Positions 1 through 7,294 of a stretch of 18,616 nt of DNA are shown piece by piece. How positions within the stretch are numbered: the stretch's first letter is position 1; the number at the start of each line of letters is the position of its first letter. Source of the DNA: CBDUUP01 sp965370435 (GTDB lineage: Bacteria; Chloroflexota; Anaerolineae; Anaerolineales; UBA11579); assembly GCA_965370435.1 (NCBI GenBank), contig CBDUUP010000038.1:1-18616 (forward strand). Direction: 5' to 3'. Below the pieces are notes generated by a model. That model did not search any database. It was not told where the DNA came from and was given only the letters and a program-made list of their open reading frames with translations. A program made the translations under genes and the position numbers.

Positions 1-247
1 CCTCCTCCTCCAAATCTTCTTCATCCATTACAGGAAATTCCATTGATTTTCCATCTATCACTAGCCGTTGGAAAAGTTCGTTGATATCTGGATGAGAAAT
101 TTCGAGTGTTGAAGATTTTGTTGGTTTAAAAAACAACAAACGGTTTCTGCCACTTAAATCTTGCAGACGATCTTTCCAGGATTCTATTCTTTTAATTACT
201 ATCGTTCGGATTTCTTCAGGAATATTATTTGCTGCTTTCGCTTCCAT
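1..247 (-). CDS. DUF4011-type superfamily 1 helicase, N-terminus only (cut by window edge)
   Basis: The minus strand is open from an ATG at 247-245 to the window edge, giving 82 codons without a stop. GGAG lies 9-10 bases upstream as ribosome binding site. The segment around residues 22-40 reads ESWKDRLQDLSGRNRLLFF. This resembles the start of the DUF4011 domain, which typically shows WxxRLLDLSxRNRLLNF. In complete relatives DUF4011 precedes a superfamily 1 helicase core, often with a Vsr-like nuclease and a DUF3320 region, in proteins well over 1000 residues long; none of that is visible here. The segment is AT-richer than ftsK next door, which fits acquisition by transfer. It is co-directional with ftsK, 93 bases downstream, but probably has its own promoter. 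A role in defence or DNA repair is inference from the family. Frame and start are well supported; the family call rests on one motif. Confidence 0.7.
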   Translation of the reverse strand, partial: MEAKAANNIPEEIRTIVIKRIESWKDRLQDLSGRNRLLFFKPTKSSTLEISHPDINELFQRLVIDGKSMEFPVMDEEDLEEE

Positions 248-340
248 AACTGTGCTCCAATTTTTGCTGCCAATTCCTCACATTTCAGATCGTAAGATCA
301 TTTAGAAAAACAAATTTCTATCTGACATTGAGACCCTTTC

Positions 341-2698
341 TTATTCCTCCCCCACAGGCGGCGCAGCAGGCCCATAATCCAGCACCTCCCGGGTCTGGGA
401 GCCGCTGACCGGTACGCCGACGATGCCTTTCTCCTCCAGGTAGTCTATCAGCCGAGCGGCGCGAGTGTAGCCGATGCGCAGGCGGCGCTGGAGCATCGAA
501 ATTGAAGCCCGTCCCTGCCGCCGCACCAGGTCTACCGCCTCGTCGTAGATGGGGTCTTTGTTCTTCTCCTCCTCCATCTCCTCCCAGATAGGCATCTGCT
601 TGAGGGGCAGGTTGGGCAGGGGCGCGTCGGGGGGAAGTTCGGTCGCCCGGTATTGCGCACGCACCGCGGCGGAGGCATAGGGCCGCCAGTGCTGCACCAG
701 GCGTATGATCTCGTGGTCGGAGACGAAGACTCCCTGCATGCGCACCGGCGCGGGCGCGTCGGGGGCCTGGAAGAGCATGTCCCCCCGGCCCAGCAGACGC
801 TCGGCCCCCGGCTGGTCAATGATGACCCGGCTGTCCACGCTGGAGGCCACCGCAAAAGCGATCCGGGCCGGAAGATTGGCCTTGATGAGGCCGGTCACCA
901 CGTCCACCGAGGGCCGCTGGGTGGAGATGACCATGTGGATGCCGGTGGCCCGGGCCAATTGGGCCATGCGGGTGATCAATCGCTCGGTCTCGTCGGGGGC
1001 TATCATCATCAGGTCGGCCAATTCGTCCACCACCACCACCAGATAGAACATTTCCTTCTCGCCCTGCTCCAGCATGCGCCGGTTGTACTCGCTGATGTTG
1101 CGCACCCCGTTCTGGGCGAACTTGTGGTAGCGCTGGTCCATCTCCCGCGTCACCCATTGCAGGGCGCTCACCACCCGCTCCAAATCAACCACCACCGGGG
1201 AGAGCAGGTGGGGGATGCCGTTATAGCCGGTCAGTTCGACCCGCTTGGGGTCGATCATCACCAACCGTAGTTGGTCGGGGGTGTTGTGCAGCAGCAGACA
1301 AGTGATGATGGCGTTGACTGACACCGACTTGCCCGATCCGGTCGCCCCGGCGATCATCATATGGGGCATAGCGGCCAGGTCGGCGGCCACGGCGTGCCCG
1401 GCCACATCCTGCCCCAGGGCGAAGCGCAGCGGGGACTTCATCCGCTGGAAGGCCTCGCTCTCCACTACGTCGCGCAGGGCCACCATGGAAATCTCCTCGT
1501 TGGGCACTTCAATGCCCACGAAGCCCTTACCGGGCACGGGGGCCTGGATGCGGATGCGCTGGGCGGCCAGAGCCAGGGCCAGGTCATCGGCCAGGGCGGC
1601 GATCTTGCCCACCCGCACGCGGGTCCGCCCCCGGTTGGTCTCGATGAAGGCCGGCTCCACGCCGAACTGGGTGATGGTCGGGCCGCGGTTGATCTCCACC
1701 ACTGTGGCTGGCGCGCCGAAGGAAGCCAGGGTCTCTTCGATGAGTTGGGCGCGATTGCGGTCGAGGTCGTCGTCGAAAGTCACCTCAGCCCCAGCGTCCA
1801 GGATTTCACTCACCACCGGAAGGACGTACTCCCTGGTTTGCTCCTCGAAATTGGGCGGGGCCGTAGGGATTCCGGCGGTCACTCTCACGCCGGGAGGGGC
1901 CGCGGTTTGGGGAGGCGTCTCTGGCTCGGTGAGGATAGGGGTGAAAGGCTTTTGGGGGATGGTAGGGGCTGGGGCGCGGGCCGCTCGACGAGCACGGCGT
2001 TCGTCCCACCAGTCCTGGATGCGCAAGACCAGCGGCGGCATCCAGCGGAACAACTCCGGCACGGATACGTCCAGGGTGAGGGCCAGCCCGATCAACAGCC
2101 AGGCCAGCAGGGCGATAGCAGCCCCCAGCCAACCCAGAGCGCCCCGAAAGAATTCCATGAAGAAAGCGCCCAGGTAGCCGCCGCCCCCGCCTTCCGCGGC
2201 CAGGGCGAAAGAGGCCTCCCGGGTTTCAGGAAAAGCGATGAATTGCAGCCAGGCCTGGAAGTTGACGAAGATCAGAATAATGCCGGTGATGCGTTCCAGG
2301 GATAGCTGCGGCACCCGCTCGATGTTGCGCACCACCAGCCATGCGCCCAGCCCGATCAAGCCCAGAGGCAGGATGAACTGCCCCCAACCCACCGACCTCC
2401 CCAGGAAGCCAACCCACCATCCCATCAAGCTCCCGTTGCTGGGCGAGAGCAAGCTCAACAGGGACAGCAGCCCAACCCCGGCCAGCGCTATCCCCACAAT
2501 GTCCAGCTTGCGGTCCAGCGACATGCCGGTGGGGATAGGGCGAGGGGTGGGTTTGGCCTTGCGGGTGCGCTTGGCGGGGGTGGATTTCGTCGAACGCTTG
2601 CCGCGAGCCGTGGTCTTCTTGGTGGAGGCGGGTTTGCTCTTGCCCCTGGACGCCGCCTTCTTGCGAGTGGATTTTTTGGTCGTCTTTCGAGCAGCCAC
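341..2698 (-). CDS. ftsK: DNA translocase FtsK/SpoIIIE
   Basis: This membrane-anchored, ATP-driven DNA pump clears chromosome ends through the division septum. At 785 residues it is within the family range. Residues 1-50 are extremely Lys/Arg/Thr/Ser-rich and histone-tail-like. About four membrane segments follow (roughly 64-84, 92-123, 136-156, 186-210), then a Pro-rich linker (240-285). The motor domain carries Walker A GATGSGKS at 451-458 and Walker B VVVVDEL at 554-560. The C-terminal winged-helix gamma domain (about 715-775) is the part that reads KOPS-type sites in relatives. I chose the GTG at 2698-2696 because AAGGA lies 7 bases upstream and the Lys-rich tail begins there. A longer frame runs to GTG 2737, but that part is made of the palindromic repeat at 2717-2777. 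Several long overlapping open frames on the opposite strand are GC-driven shadows. Confidence 0.95.
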   Translation of the reverse strand: MAARKTTKKSTRKKAASRGKSKPASTKKTTARGKRSTKSTPAKRTRKAKPTPRPIPTGMSLDRKLDIVGIALAGVGLLSLLSLLSPSNGSLMGWWVGFLGRSVGWGQFILPLGLIGLGAWLVVRNIERVPQLSLERITGIILIFVNFQAWLQFIAFPETREASFALAAEGGGGGYLGAFFMEFFRGALGWLGAAIALLAWLLIGLALTLDVSVPELFRWMPPLVLRIQDWWDERRARRAARAPAPTIPQKPFTPILTEPETPPQTAAPPGVRVTAGIPTAPPNFEEQTREYVLPVVSEILDAGAEVTFDDDLDRNRAQLIEETLASFGAPATVVEINRGPTITQFGVEPAFIETNRGRTRVRVGKIAALADDLALALAAQRIRIQAPVPGKGFVGIEVPNEEISMVALRDVVESEAFQRMKSPLRFALGQDVAGHAVAADLAAMPHMMIAGATGSGKSVSVNAIITCLLLHNTPDQLRLVMIDPKRVELTGYNGIPHLLSPVVVDLERVVSALQWVTREMDQRYHKFAQNGVRNISEYNRRMLEQGEKEMFYLVVVVDELADLMMIAPDETERLITRMAQLARATGIHMVISTQRPSVDVVTGLIKANLPARIAFAVASSVDSRVIIDQPGAERLLGRGDMLFQAPDAPAPVRMQGVFVSDHEIIRLVQHWRPYASAAVRAQYRATELPPDAPLPNLPLKQMPIWEEMEEEKNKDPIYDEAVDLVRRQGRASISMLQRRLRIGYTRAARLIDYLEEKGIVGVPVSGSQTREVLDYGPAAPPVGEE

Positions 2699-2716
2699 AG
2701 AATATTCCTTGTTTCC

Positions 2717-2777
2717 ACCACGAAGACACAAAGGCACAAAGAAAAACCTAAACTTTGTGTCTTGGTGACTTTGTGGT
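2717..2777. repeat. Palindromic repeat family A, copy 1 (MITE-like)
   Basis: Two 25-base arms (2717-2741 and 2753-2777) are inverted copies matching at 21 of 25 positions, with an 11-base A-rich loop. The left arm contains CACGAAGACACAAAGGCAC and the right arm ends CTTGGTGACTTTGTGGT. A related copy lies at 7160-7211. It sits between the divergent ftsK and rnz genes, so its hairpin would lie near both promoters. Confidence 0.8.
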
Positions 2778-2863
2778 TAATAATAAAGTTGATTATAGCA
2801 CGTATGGTCTGTTAGAGTTGGTGTACAATTGGAGTAAATCAATTCAATCTAAAGGAAAAATCC

Positions 2864-3802
2864 TTGTTCGAAATCATCTTCCTGGGCACCTCGGCCTCCG
2901 CCCCCTCGGTGCGGCGGGGGTTGTCGGCCCAGGTCATCAAGCACAACGAATACCGCTTCCTGGTGGACTGTGGAGAGGGCACCCAACGCCAGATATTACG
3001 TTCCGGACTGGGTTTCAGGCGCATGAACCGCATCCTGCTCACCCACGGCCACCTGGATCACATCCTGGGGCTGGCCGGGCTGCTCTCCACCTTCTCCCGC
3101 TGGGAGACCATTGACGAATTGGAGATCATGGGCGGCGGATGGGCATTGGAGCGCGTCCACGACCTGCTGTATGGGGTGGTGCTGCGCGGCAACCGCCCGC
3201 CTATGAAGATCAACCTGACCGAGATCAAGCCGGGGGTGATCTTTGAGGCCAAAGATTTCACCATCACCGCGTTTTCTGTGTCCCACCGCGGCCCGGGCTG
3301 TCTGGGCTATCTCTTTGAAGAGAAATCTCGCCGGCCCTTCCTGGTCGAAAAAGCCGAGGCGTTGGGTGTGCCGTTCGGCCCTCTGCGGGGGAAGCTGGTC
3401 AAGGGTGAAACAGTGACCCTTGAGGATGGCAGCCAGGTGACTCCGGAAGATATTCTCGGCCCCGAAATGCCCGGCACCCGCCTGGTCCACGTGGGCGACA
3501 CCGGACGAGTCGACAACCTGGTCGAGGCCTGCCGGGACGCCGACACGCTGGTCATCGAGGCCACCTACACAAATGAAGAGGCCGACATGGCCCGGCAGTT
3601 CGCCCACCTGACAGCGCGCCAGGCCGCCGAGTTAGCCGTCGAAGCCGGAATCCATCAACTCATCCTCACCCACATCTCCCGCCGCTACCGCGAGCGGGAC
3701 GTGCTGGCCGAGGCCCGGGCCATTTTCCCCAACACCCGCGTGGCCCGCGATTTCGACGTCTATCAGGTCCGGCGCGGGGAGTGTGTGAAGGTGGAGAAGT
3801 AG
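2864..3802 (+). CDS. rnz: Ribonuclease Z (tRNA 3' endonuclease)
   Basis: This metallo-beta-lactamase-fold enzyme cuts the 3' trailer from tRNA precursors, using two zinc ions in the cytoplasm. The zinc-binding signature THGHLDH is at residues 60-66 (H61, H63, D65, H66). Further ligands are H141 in SHRGPG, D212 in GDTGR and H270 in LTHISRRY. The AHLTARQAAELA stretch at 247-258 is typical of RNase Z. At 312 residues it is the short bacterial form. The start is TTG at 2864, with AAAGGA about 8 bases upstream; the conserved FxxxFLGTSxSxP beta strand begins directly after it. It is divergent from ftsK. TACAAT at 2824-2829 is a possible -10 box, but I see no good -35. Nothing suggests loss of activity. 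Confidence 0.95.
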   Translation: MFEIIFLGTSASAPSVRRGLSAQVIKHNEYRFLVDCGEGTQRQILRSGLGFRRMNRILLTHGHLDHILGLAGLLSTFSRWETIDELEIMGGGWALERVHDLLYGVVLRGNRPPMKINLTEIKPGVIFEAKDFTITAFSVSHRGPGCLGYLFEEKSRRPFLVEKAEALGVPFGPLRGKLVKGETVTLEDGSQVTPEDILGPEMPGTRLVHVGDTGRVDNLVEACRDADTLVIEATYTNEEADMARQFAHLTARQAAELAVEAGIHQLILTHISRRYRERDVLAEARAIFPNTRVARDFDVYQVRRGECVKVEK

Positions 3803-3848
3803 ATAGAGAGAATGCGGATGCGAGGGAACAACGGCGTATATGTGTCTG

Positions 3849-3911
3849 ACTTGCCATAATTATGTTCGAATATTACACGGATATGTGAAAGCAATGTAAA
3901 ATATGGCAAGT
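3849..3911 (+). promoter_or_regulatory. Methyltransferase promoter with flanking 10-bp inverted repeat
   Basis: ACTTGCCATA at 3849-3858 and TATGGCAAGT at 3902-3911 are perfect inverted copies, 43 bases apart. Between them lie TTACAC (3873-3878) and TAAAAT (3897-3902) with an 18-base spacer, a plausible promoter for the methyltransferase at 3960. The right arm overlaps the expected transcription start, so a protein binding both arms could loop out and repress the promoter. The sequence and spacing are observed; the regulatory role is inference. Confidence 0.45.
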
Positions 3912-3959
3912 GTCCTATCAGAAAAAATGCAGTGAACGTTTGAGAGCAATGAGAATTCG

Positions 3960-4883
3960 ATGAGTTACAAATTATTTTTGGACGACTGTCTCGAGTGGGC
4001 CGAGAAACAACCGGACCACATCATCCATGCTATTGTGACGGATCCTCCGTTTGGGCATCGGGAATATAGCGCCGTGGAGCAGCGCAAGTTGAGAGCTGGC
4101 CGAGGAGGTGTTTGGAGAATTCCACCCTCGTTTGATGGCAGCAAACGTCGCCCCTTGCCTCGATTCACAATTTTATCTGAAGATGACATAAAAGAAATGC
4201 GAACATTTTTCTTGAGGTGGGGCCAACAAATGTATAGGATACTCATGCCCGGCGGCCACATTTTCATAGCTGCCAATCCGTTGTTATCTCAATACGTATG
4301 GATGCCATTGATAGAAGCTGGTTTTGAGAAAAGGGGCGAAATTGTAAGGCTGGTCAAAACATTCAGAGGCGGAGACCGCCCAAAAAATGCACACCAAGAA
4401 TTCCCCGATGTCTGCACCATGCCCCGAGCCAATTGGGAACCGTGGGGGTTGTTCCGAAAACCAATTGAAGGACGGGTAGCCGATAATCTGAGGAAATGGA
4501 AAACTGGAGCATTACGCAGATTATCAAACGAAACGCCTTTTCTGGACGTTATTAAAAGCCACCGCACACCTGAGGAAGAAAAAGCTATTGCCCCTCATCC
4601 AAGTTTAAAGCCTCAAAAGTTTTTACGCCAATTAGTTTATAGTTCTCTTCCTCTTGGTGAGGGAATTATCCTTGACCCATTCATGGGAGCGGGATCAACG
4701 ATTGCGGCTGCGGAAGCAATTGGATACGACAGTATAGGGGTTGAAATAGATCAACAATATCACCAGATGGCAGAAGAATCTATCCCCAACTTAACCGCCG
4801 TTAGAGTAAATCTTGAATTCCAAGATTTAAACTCAAAAGCGGAGACCAATTTGAGCAATCTTCCCCTTTTTAAGCAACCTTAA
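3960..4883 (+). CDS. Type II DNA methyltransferase, beta class (N6-adenine or N4-cytosine)
   Basis: This 307-residue amino-methyltransferase protects host DNA from the nuclease encoded head-on at 4884-5549. Catalytic motif IV TDPPF is at residues 27-31. After a long variable target-recognition region, motif X-like HPSLKP follows at 213-218 and the AdoMet-binding motif I DPFMGAGST at 239-247. The order IV, target region, X, I defines the beta class (N6_N4_Mtase family). DPPF leans towards N6-adenine, but N4-cytosine is not excluded, and the recognition sequence cannot be read from the sequence. The ribosome binding site is weak (GAG about 8 bases upstream). Base composition is clearly AT-richer than rnz and pfkA, in line with horizontal transfer. 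Its TAA (4881-4883) directly abuts the nuclease stop. Confidence 0.92.
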   Translation: MSYKLFLDDCLEWAEKQPDHIIHAIVTDPPFGHREYSAVEQRKLRAGRGGVWRIPPSFDGSKRRPLPRFTILSEDDIKEMRTFFLRWGQQMYRILMPGGHIFIAANPLLSQYVWMPLIEAGFEKRGEIVRLVKTFRGGDRPKNAHQEFPDVCTMPRANWEPWGLFRKPIEGRVADNLRKWKTGALRRLSNETPFLDVIKSHRTPEEEKAIAPHPSLKPQKFLRQLVYSSLPLGEGIILDPFMGAGSTIAAAEAIGYDSIGVEIDQQYHQMAEESIPNLTAVRVNLEFQDLNSKAETNLSNLPLFKQP

Positions 4884-5549
4884 TTAACCATGCAGGGCTT
4901 CGTAAGAATAGAGACGGGGATTGACAACTGCTTCTCGTTCTTGATACACTGGATTTGATCTGAGTTTGTGCATGCCTGTTTTGATAATGGACGCAGTTGG
5001 TGTACGACGCGACGCGCCTCTCCGCCCACTAAAACTCCAATCCGTTTTTTCCAGCTTAGCAATCAATACCTGTATGAACCTGGTAGGATTGCGATTCAAG
5101 ATGGGCATCGTTTCTTTGTCAACTATGTACCGGAATACCATCACCCAAGATTCTTCGGGGTTATGTCCTTGCCAGCCTCCAGACTGTATTGACGACTTGA
5201 CTTCAATTCCATGTTCGCCATGGAGTATGTCGTTGGTTTCATAAAAGCCAGGCGGCAACAAATCAGGATATCCGCCCACTCGCTCATTTCTGACCAACTC
5301 AGGACATCTGTCCGCAATTGTTTTCACCGCCAGTTCGCTAACAATGCCCGATAAACTATTCCCCAGAAGCAAGTCTTCTAATCGGCTCTCCGACCGGTTG
5401 AACAGGATTCTGTTTATATCATTCAGCGTCTCGTAGATTTCCAGCATCGAAGTTCTGATTTCGTCTTGCTTCAATCCATATGGCAAATTCACGTTGGGGT
5501 TGAAATATTCATCTGGGAGGTCGGGAATATCGAGACAACGCACTTTCAT
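4884..5549 (-). CDS. Type II restriction endonuclease, PD-(D/E)XK fold
   Basis: This 221-residue protein is the likely restriction partner of the convergent methyltransferase. I see a PD-(D/E)XK core: GGYPDLLPPGF at residues 92-102 (P95-D96) and GIEVKSS at 114-120 (E116-x-K118). An upstream acidic SELAVK helix (71-76) is usual in this fold. The GGWQGHNPEESW stretch (124-135) and a basic GRRGASRR patch (175-182) may contact DNA. I do not recognise the specificity family. Its ATG (5549-5547) follows the XRE stop with no gap (TAA-ATG), and its ribosome binding site lies in the regulator's last codons, so the two are probably translationally coupled. The nuclease role rests on motif plus context. 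Confidence 0.85.
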   Translation of the reverse strand: MKVRCLDIPDLPDEYFNPNVNLPYGLKQDEIRTSMLEIYETLNDINRILFNRSESRLEDLLLGNSLSGIVSELAVKTIADRCPELVRNERVGGYPDLLPPGFYETNDILHGEHGIEVKSSIQSGGWQGHNPEESWVMVFRYIVDKETMPILNRNPTRFIQVLIAKLEKTDWSFSGRRGASRRTPTASIIKTGMHKLRSNPVYQEREAVVNPRLYSYEALHG

Positions 5550-5798
5550 TTACTCTTCCTCTCCTAACAATTTTGCTACTGATAGTCCAAGAGCTTTTGC
5601 CAAGAATACGACTTCTTGGTCTGTGACTCGGCGTTTGCCCCGTTCAATCTTCGAAATACCAAACCTATCAATACTCCAATCAAGTATCTGGAGCCTGATA
5701 GCAAGTCCGGCTTGAGTTATCGGTGGCCGGTTTGCAAGGCGAAATTTTTTGACCTTTGAACCGACAATATTCAGCAACGGCATAGAACCCACGTCCAT
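5550..5798 (-). CDS. XRE-family helix-turn-helix regulator, controller-protein-like
   Basis: An 82-residue protein consisting almost entirely of one lambda-repressor-like helix-turn-helix. The recognition region spans ITQAGLAIRLQILDWSIDR (27-45), followed by the family-typical SKIERGKRRVTDQE (49-62) and the closing helix LAKALGLSVAKLLGEEE. Size, position directly before the nuclease gene and zero-gap coupling match controller (C) proteins of restriction-modification systems. These delay nuclease production until DNA is methylated. A perfect palindrome 49-74 bases upstream is a natural operator. The first ATG (5798) has only a distant AAGGA; a second in-frame ATG at 5783 would remove five residues. 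A plain XRE repressor of the same operon is the alternative. Confidence 0.85.
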   Translation of the reverse strand: MDVGSMPLLNIVGSKVKKFRLANRPPITQAGLAIRLQILDWSIDRFGISKIERGKRRVTDQEVVFLAKALGLSVAKLLGEEE

Positions 5799-5824
5799 TA
5801 GAAAAATAAAATTATCCTTACTGG

Positions 5825-5872
5825 ATTATATGAGAATAACCAATCAGATTGTGACCGCCATCGGTCACAATC
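5825..5872 (-). promoter_or_regulatory. Regulator-nuclease promoter with perfect 11-bp palindromic operator
   Basis: On the minus strand a consensus TATAAT lies at 5830-5825, 26 bases before the XRE start codon. No good -35 is present. Where one should be, a perfect palindrome occurs: arms GATTGTGACCG (5847-5857) and CGGTCACAATC (5862-5872) around a 4-base spacer. A strong -10, a poor -35 and a dyad over it is the layout expected of a promoter needing an activator, as in C-protein autoregulation. The sequence is observed; binding by the XRE protein is inference. Confidence 0.6.
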
Positions 5873-5932
5873 AATAAATTATTGGAATCCGCCATTGAGT
5901 ACTATGCCTATCTTTCAACAATGTTGGTATTA

Positions 5933-5954
5933 GGGGAAAACCTAATTTTTCCCC
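5933..5954. repeat. Inverted repeat in the gap beside the R-M island
   Basis: GGGGAAAA (5933-5940) and TTTTCCCC (5947-5954) are perfect inverted copies around CCTAAT. That loop itself pairs with ATTAGG just upstream (5929-5934), so two exclusive hairpins are possible. In addition AATGTTGGT at 5920-5928 recurs inverted at 6034-6042. The rest of the 5799-6080 gap is AT-rich with no gene that I can see. Function unknown. Confidence 0.5.
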
Positions 5955-6081
5955 ATAACCCAATCCTACATTAGAATACCCTAATGCAAAGCAACGCCCG
6001 ATCCCTCAAGTCCATCTTCATCTACGAAATTTCACCAACATTTAGCATAACAATGCGCTAGTTATCCTTTCTTGGATATTG

Positions 6082-6115
6082 GGAAAAAGAAAACGCCCTC
6101 TGGATAGAGGGCGTT
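6082..6115 (-). terminator. Intrinsic terminator of the alpha/beta hydrolase gene
   Basis: Read on the minus strand, AACGCCCTC and GAGGGCGTT (6115-6107 and 6100-6092) form a perfect 9-bp stem with a 6-base loop, followed by the T-rich tract TTCTTTTTCCC. It lies 20 bases past the hydrolase stop codon. Confidence 0.85.
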
Positions 6116-6135
6116 ACGTTTTCCAGAACTTAAGA

Positions 6136-7038
6136 TTACGCAGCGTGTTCGGTGATAGCCCCGATCAACTGCGGCCACGCCTCGACAGGCAGCGAATGTC
6201 CCATGCCTTCAACGATCAGCAATTTCGCGCCGGGGACGGTGTTGGCCGTATCCTTCCCGGCCTCCACCGGCACCAGCGGGTCTGCGTCTCCATGGATGAC
6301 CAGGGTTGAGGTGGTGACCGACTTGAGCGCCTCTTTTCGGCTGCCGGATGCGAAGATGGCGGCTAACTGGCGGGCGAACCCGGCGGGGCTTAACCCCCGA
6401 TCAAAGGTCTTCGCCGCTCGGTTCCGAATGACTTCTTCAGGATAAGGGAACACCGGCCCGGACAGAACCCGCCAGGCCTTGACCGTCTCTTCAATGTACC
6501 CTTCCCGGTCGGTGGGGGCCGGCGTACCCAGCACCATGGCCGCCTCCTGGGTGGGGGGCGGGAGGTCGGGGTCTCCGGTGGAGGACATGATGGAGGTCAG
6601 GGTGAGGGTCCGGTCGGGGTGGTTGACGGCCATCATCTGGGCGATCATCCCGCCCATGGAGACTCCCACCACGTGAGCGGCCTTGATGTCCAAGGCGTCG
6701 AGCAAACCGACCGCGTCCAGGGCCATGTCGCTCAACAGATAGGCCGAGGAGACTGGCTGCCCCTGCATGGAGGCCATCATCAAGGCCGTCAGGTCTGGCG
6801 CTCCCGCCTCAGTGAACTTGGTGGACAACCCAATGTCGCGGTTATCGAAACGGATGACCCAATGCCCCTGCTCGGCTAATTGGGCGCAGAAGTCCTCCTC
6901 CCAGGCGATCATCTGCGCGCCCAGGCCCATGATGAGCAGCATCGGTTTTGCCTGGGGGTCTCCAAAAGTGTCGTAGGTGATCTCAATGCCGTTAGCCTGG
7001 GCGACGGCCTCTTCACTGTGGGGAACGTTCAAGGTCAT
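6136..7038 (-). CDS. Alpha/beta-fold hydrolase (esterase-like)
   Basis: A 300-residue single-domain alpha/beta hydrolase, likely cytoplasmic. The full catalytic triad is visible: nucleophile S127 in GVSMGG, D253 in HGDADPLVP and H281 in GMGHSLP. The oxyanion region is MGLGAQ (37-42) and the strand-turn RFDNRDIGLS is at 63-72. The overall pattern resembles the RdmC/aclacinomycin-methylesterase and 3-oxoadipate enol-lactonase type of serine hydrolase, but the substrate cannot be deduced. I chose the ATG at 7038 because GGAGG lies 8 bases upstream. The frame continues another 103 codons upstream, through a terminator and a palindromic repeat, and that extension is clearly non-coding. It is a single-gene unit with its own terminator. 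Confidence 0.9.
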   Translation of the reverse strand: MTLNVPHSEEAVAQANGIEITYDTFGDPQAKPMLLIMGLGAQMIAWEEDFCAQLAEQGHWVIRFDNRDIGLSTKFTEAGAPDLTALMMASMQGQPVSSAYLLSDMALDAVGLLDALDIKAAHVVGVSMGGMIAQMMAVNHPDRTLTLTSIMSSTGDPDLPPPTQEAAMVLGTPAPTDREGYIEETVKAWRVLSGPVFPYPEEVIRNRAAKTFDRGLSPAGFARQLAAIFASGSRKEALKSVTTSTLVIHGDADPLVPVEAGKDTANTVPGAKLLIVEGMGHSLPVEAWPQLIGAITEHAA

Positions 7039-7159
7039 GGTTTTTTCCTCCGAGATGGTTGATTGTTGGTAACGACCGCTTCTTGCGTGGTCTGTTGGGT
7101 TGGAGATATTATACTCCCACTCTTGAGGGAAGCGTCCGTTTTTCGATGATTTTTTCTTC

Positions 7160-7211
7160 ACACCAAGACTCAAAGACACGAAGAAAAACAAAAAACTTTG
7201 TGCCTTGGTGT
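7160..7211. repeat. Palindromic repeat family A, copy 2
   Basis: Arms ACACCAAGACTCAAAG (7160-7175) and CTTTGTGCCTTGGTGT (7196-7211) pair at 14 of 16 positions. An extra ACACGAAG and an A-rich stretch lie in the loop. The words CACGAAG, ACTTTGTG and CTTGGTG are shared with the copy at 2717-2777. It lies upstream of the hydrolase start and just past the terminator of the lipoprotein gene. Confidence 0.75.
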
Positions 7212-7228
7212 TAAAGTTTTTCGAGTCA

Positions 7229-7270
7229 CAAAAAATCTCTCCCCGACCAGTATACTGATCGGGGAGAGAT
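7229..7270 (-). terminator. Intrinsic terminator of the GIN lipoprotein gene
   Basis: ATCTCTCCCCGA (7235-7246) and TCGGGGAGAGAT (7259-7270) form a perfect 12-bp stem. After one mismatch, CAGTA/TACTG extends it inwards. On the minus strand the stem is followed by six T residues. It begins 25 bases after the lipoprotein stop codon at 7295. Confidence 0.85.
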
Positions 7271-7294
7271 TTGATTTGGGTTATGTGGGTTTGT

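Noticed and set aside
653..2305. Several plus-strand open frames of 100-310 codons across ftsK
   Set aside because: They lie opposite a clear ftsK frame, are a by-product of high GC, have no ribosome binding sites and show low-complexity His/Gly/Arg-rich translations.
2699..2737. N-terminal extension of FtsK to a GTG at 2737
   Set aside because: The extra 13 codons overlap palindromic repeat A, and a better GTG with AAGGA lies at 2698.
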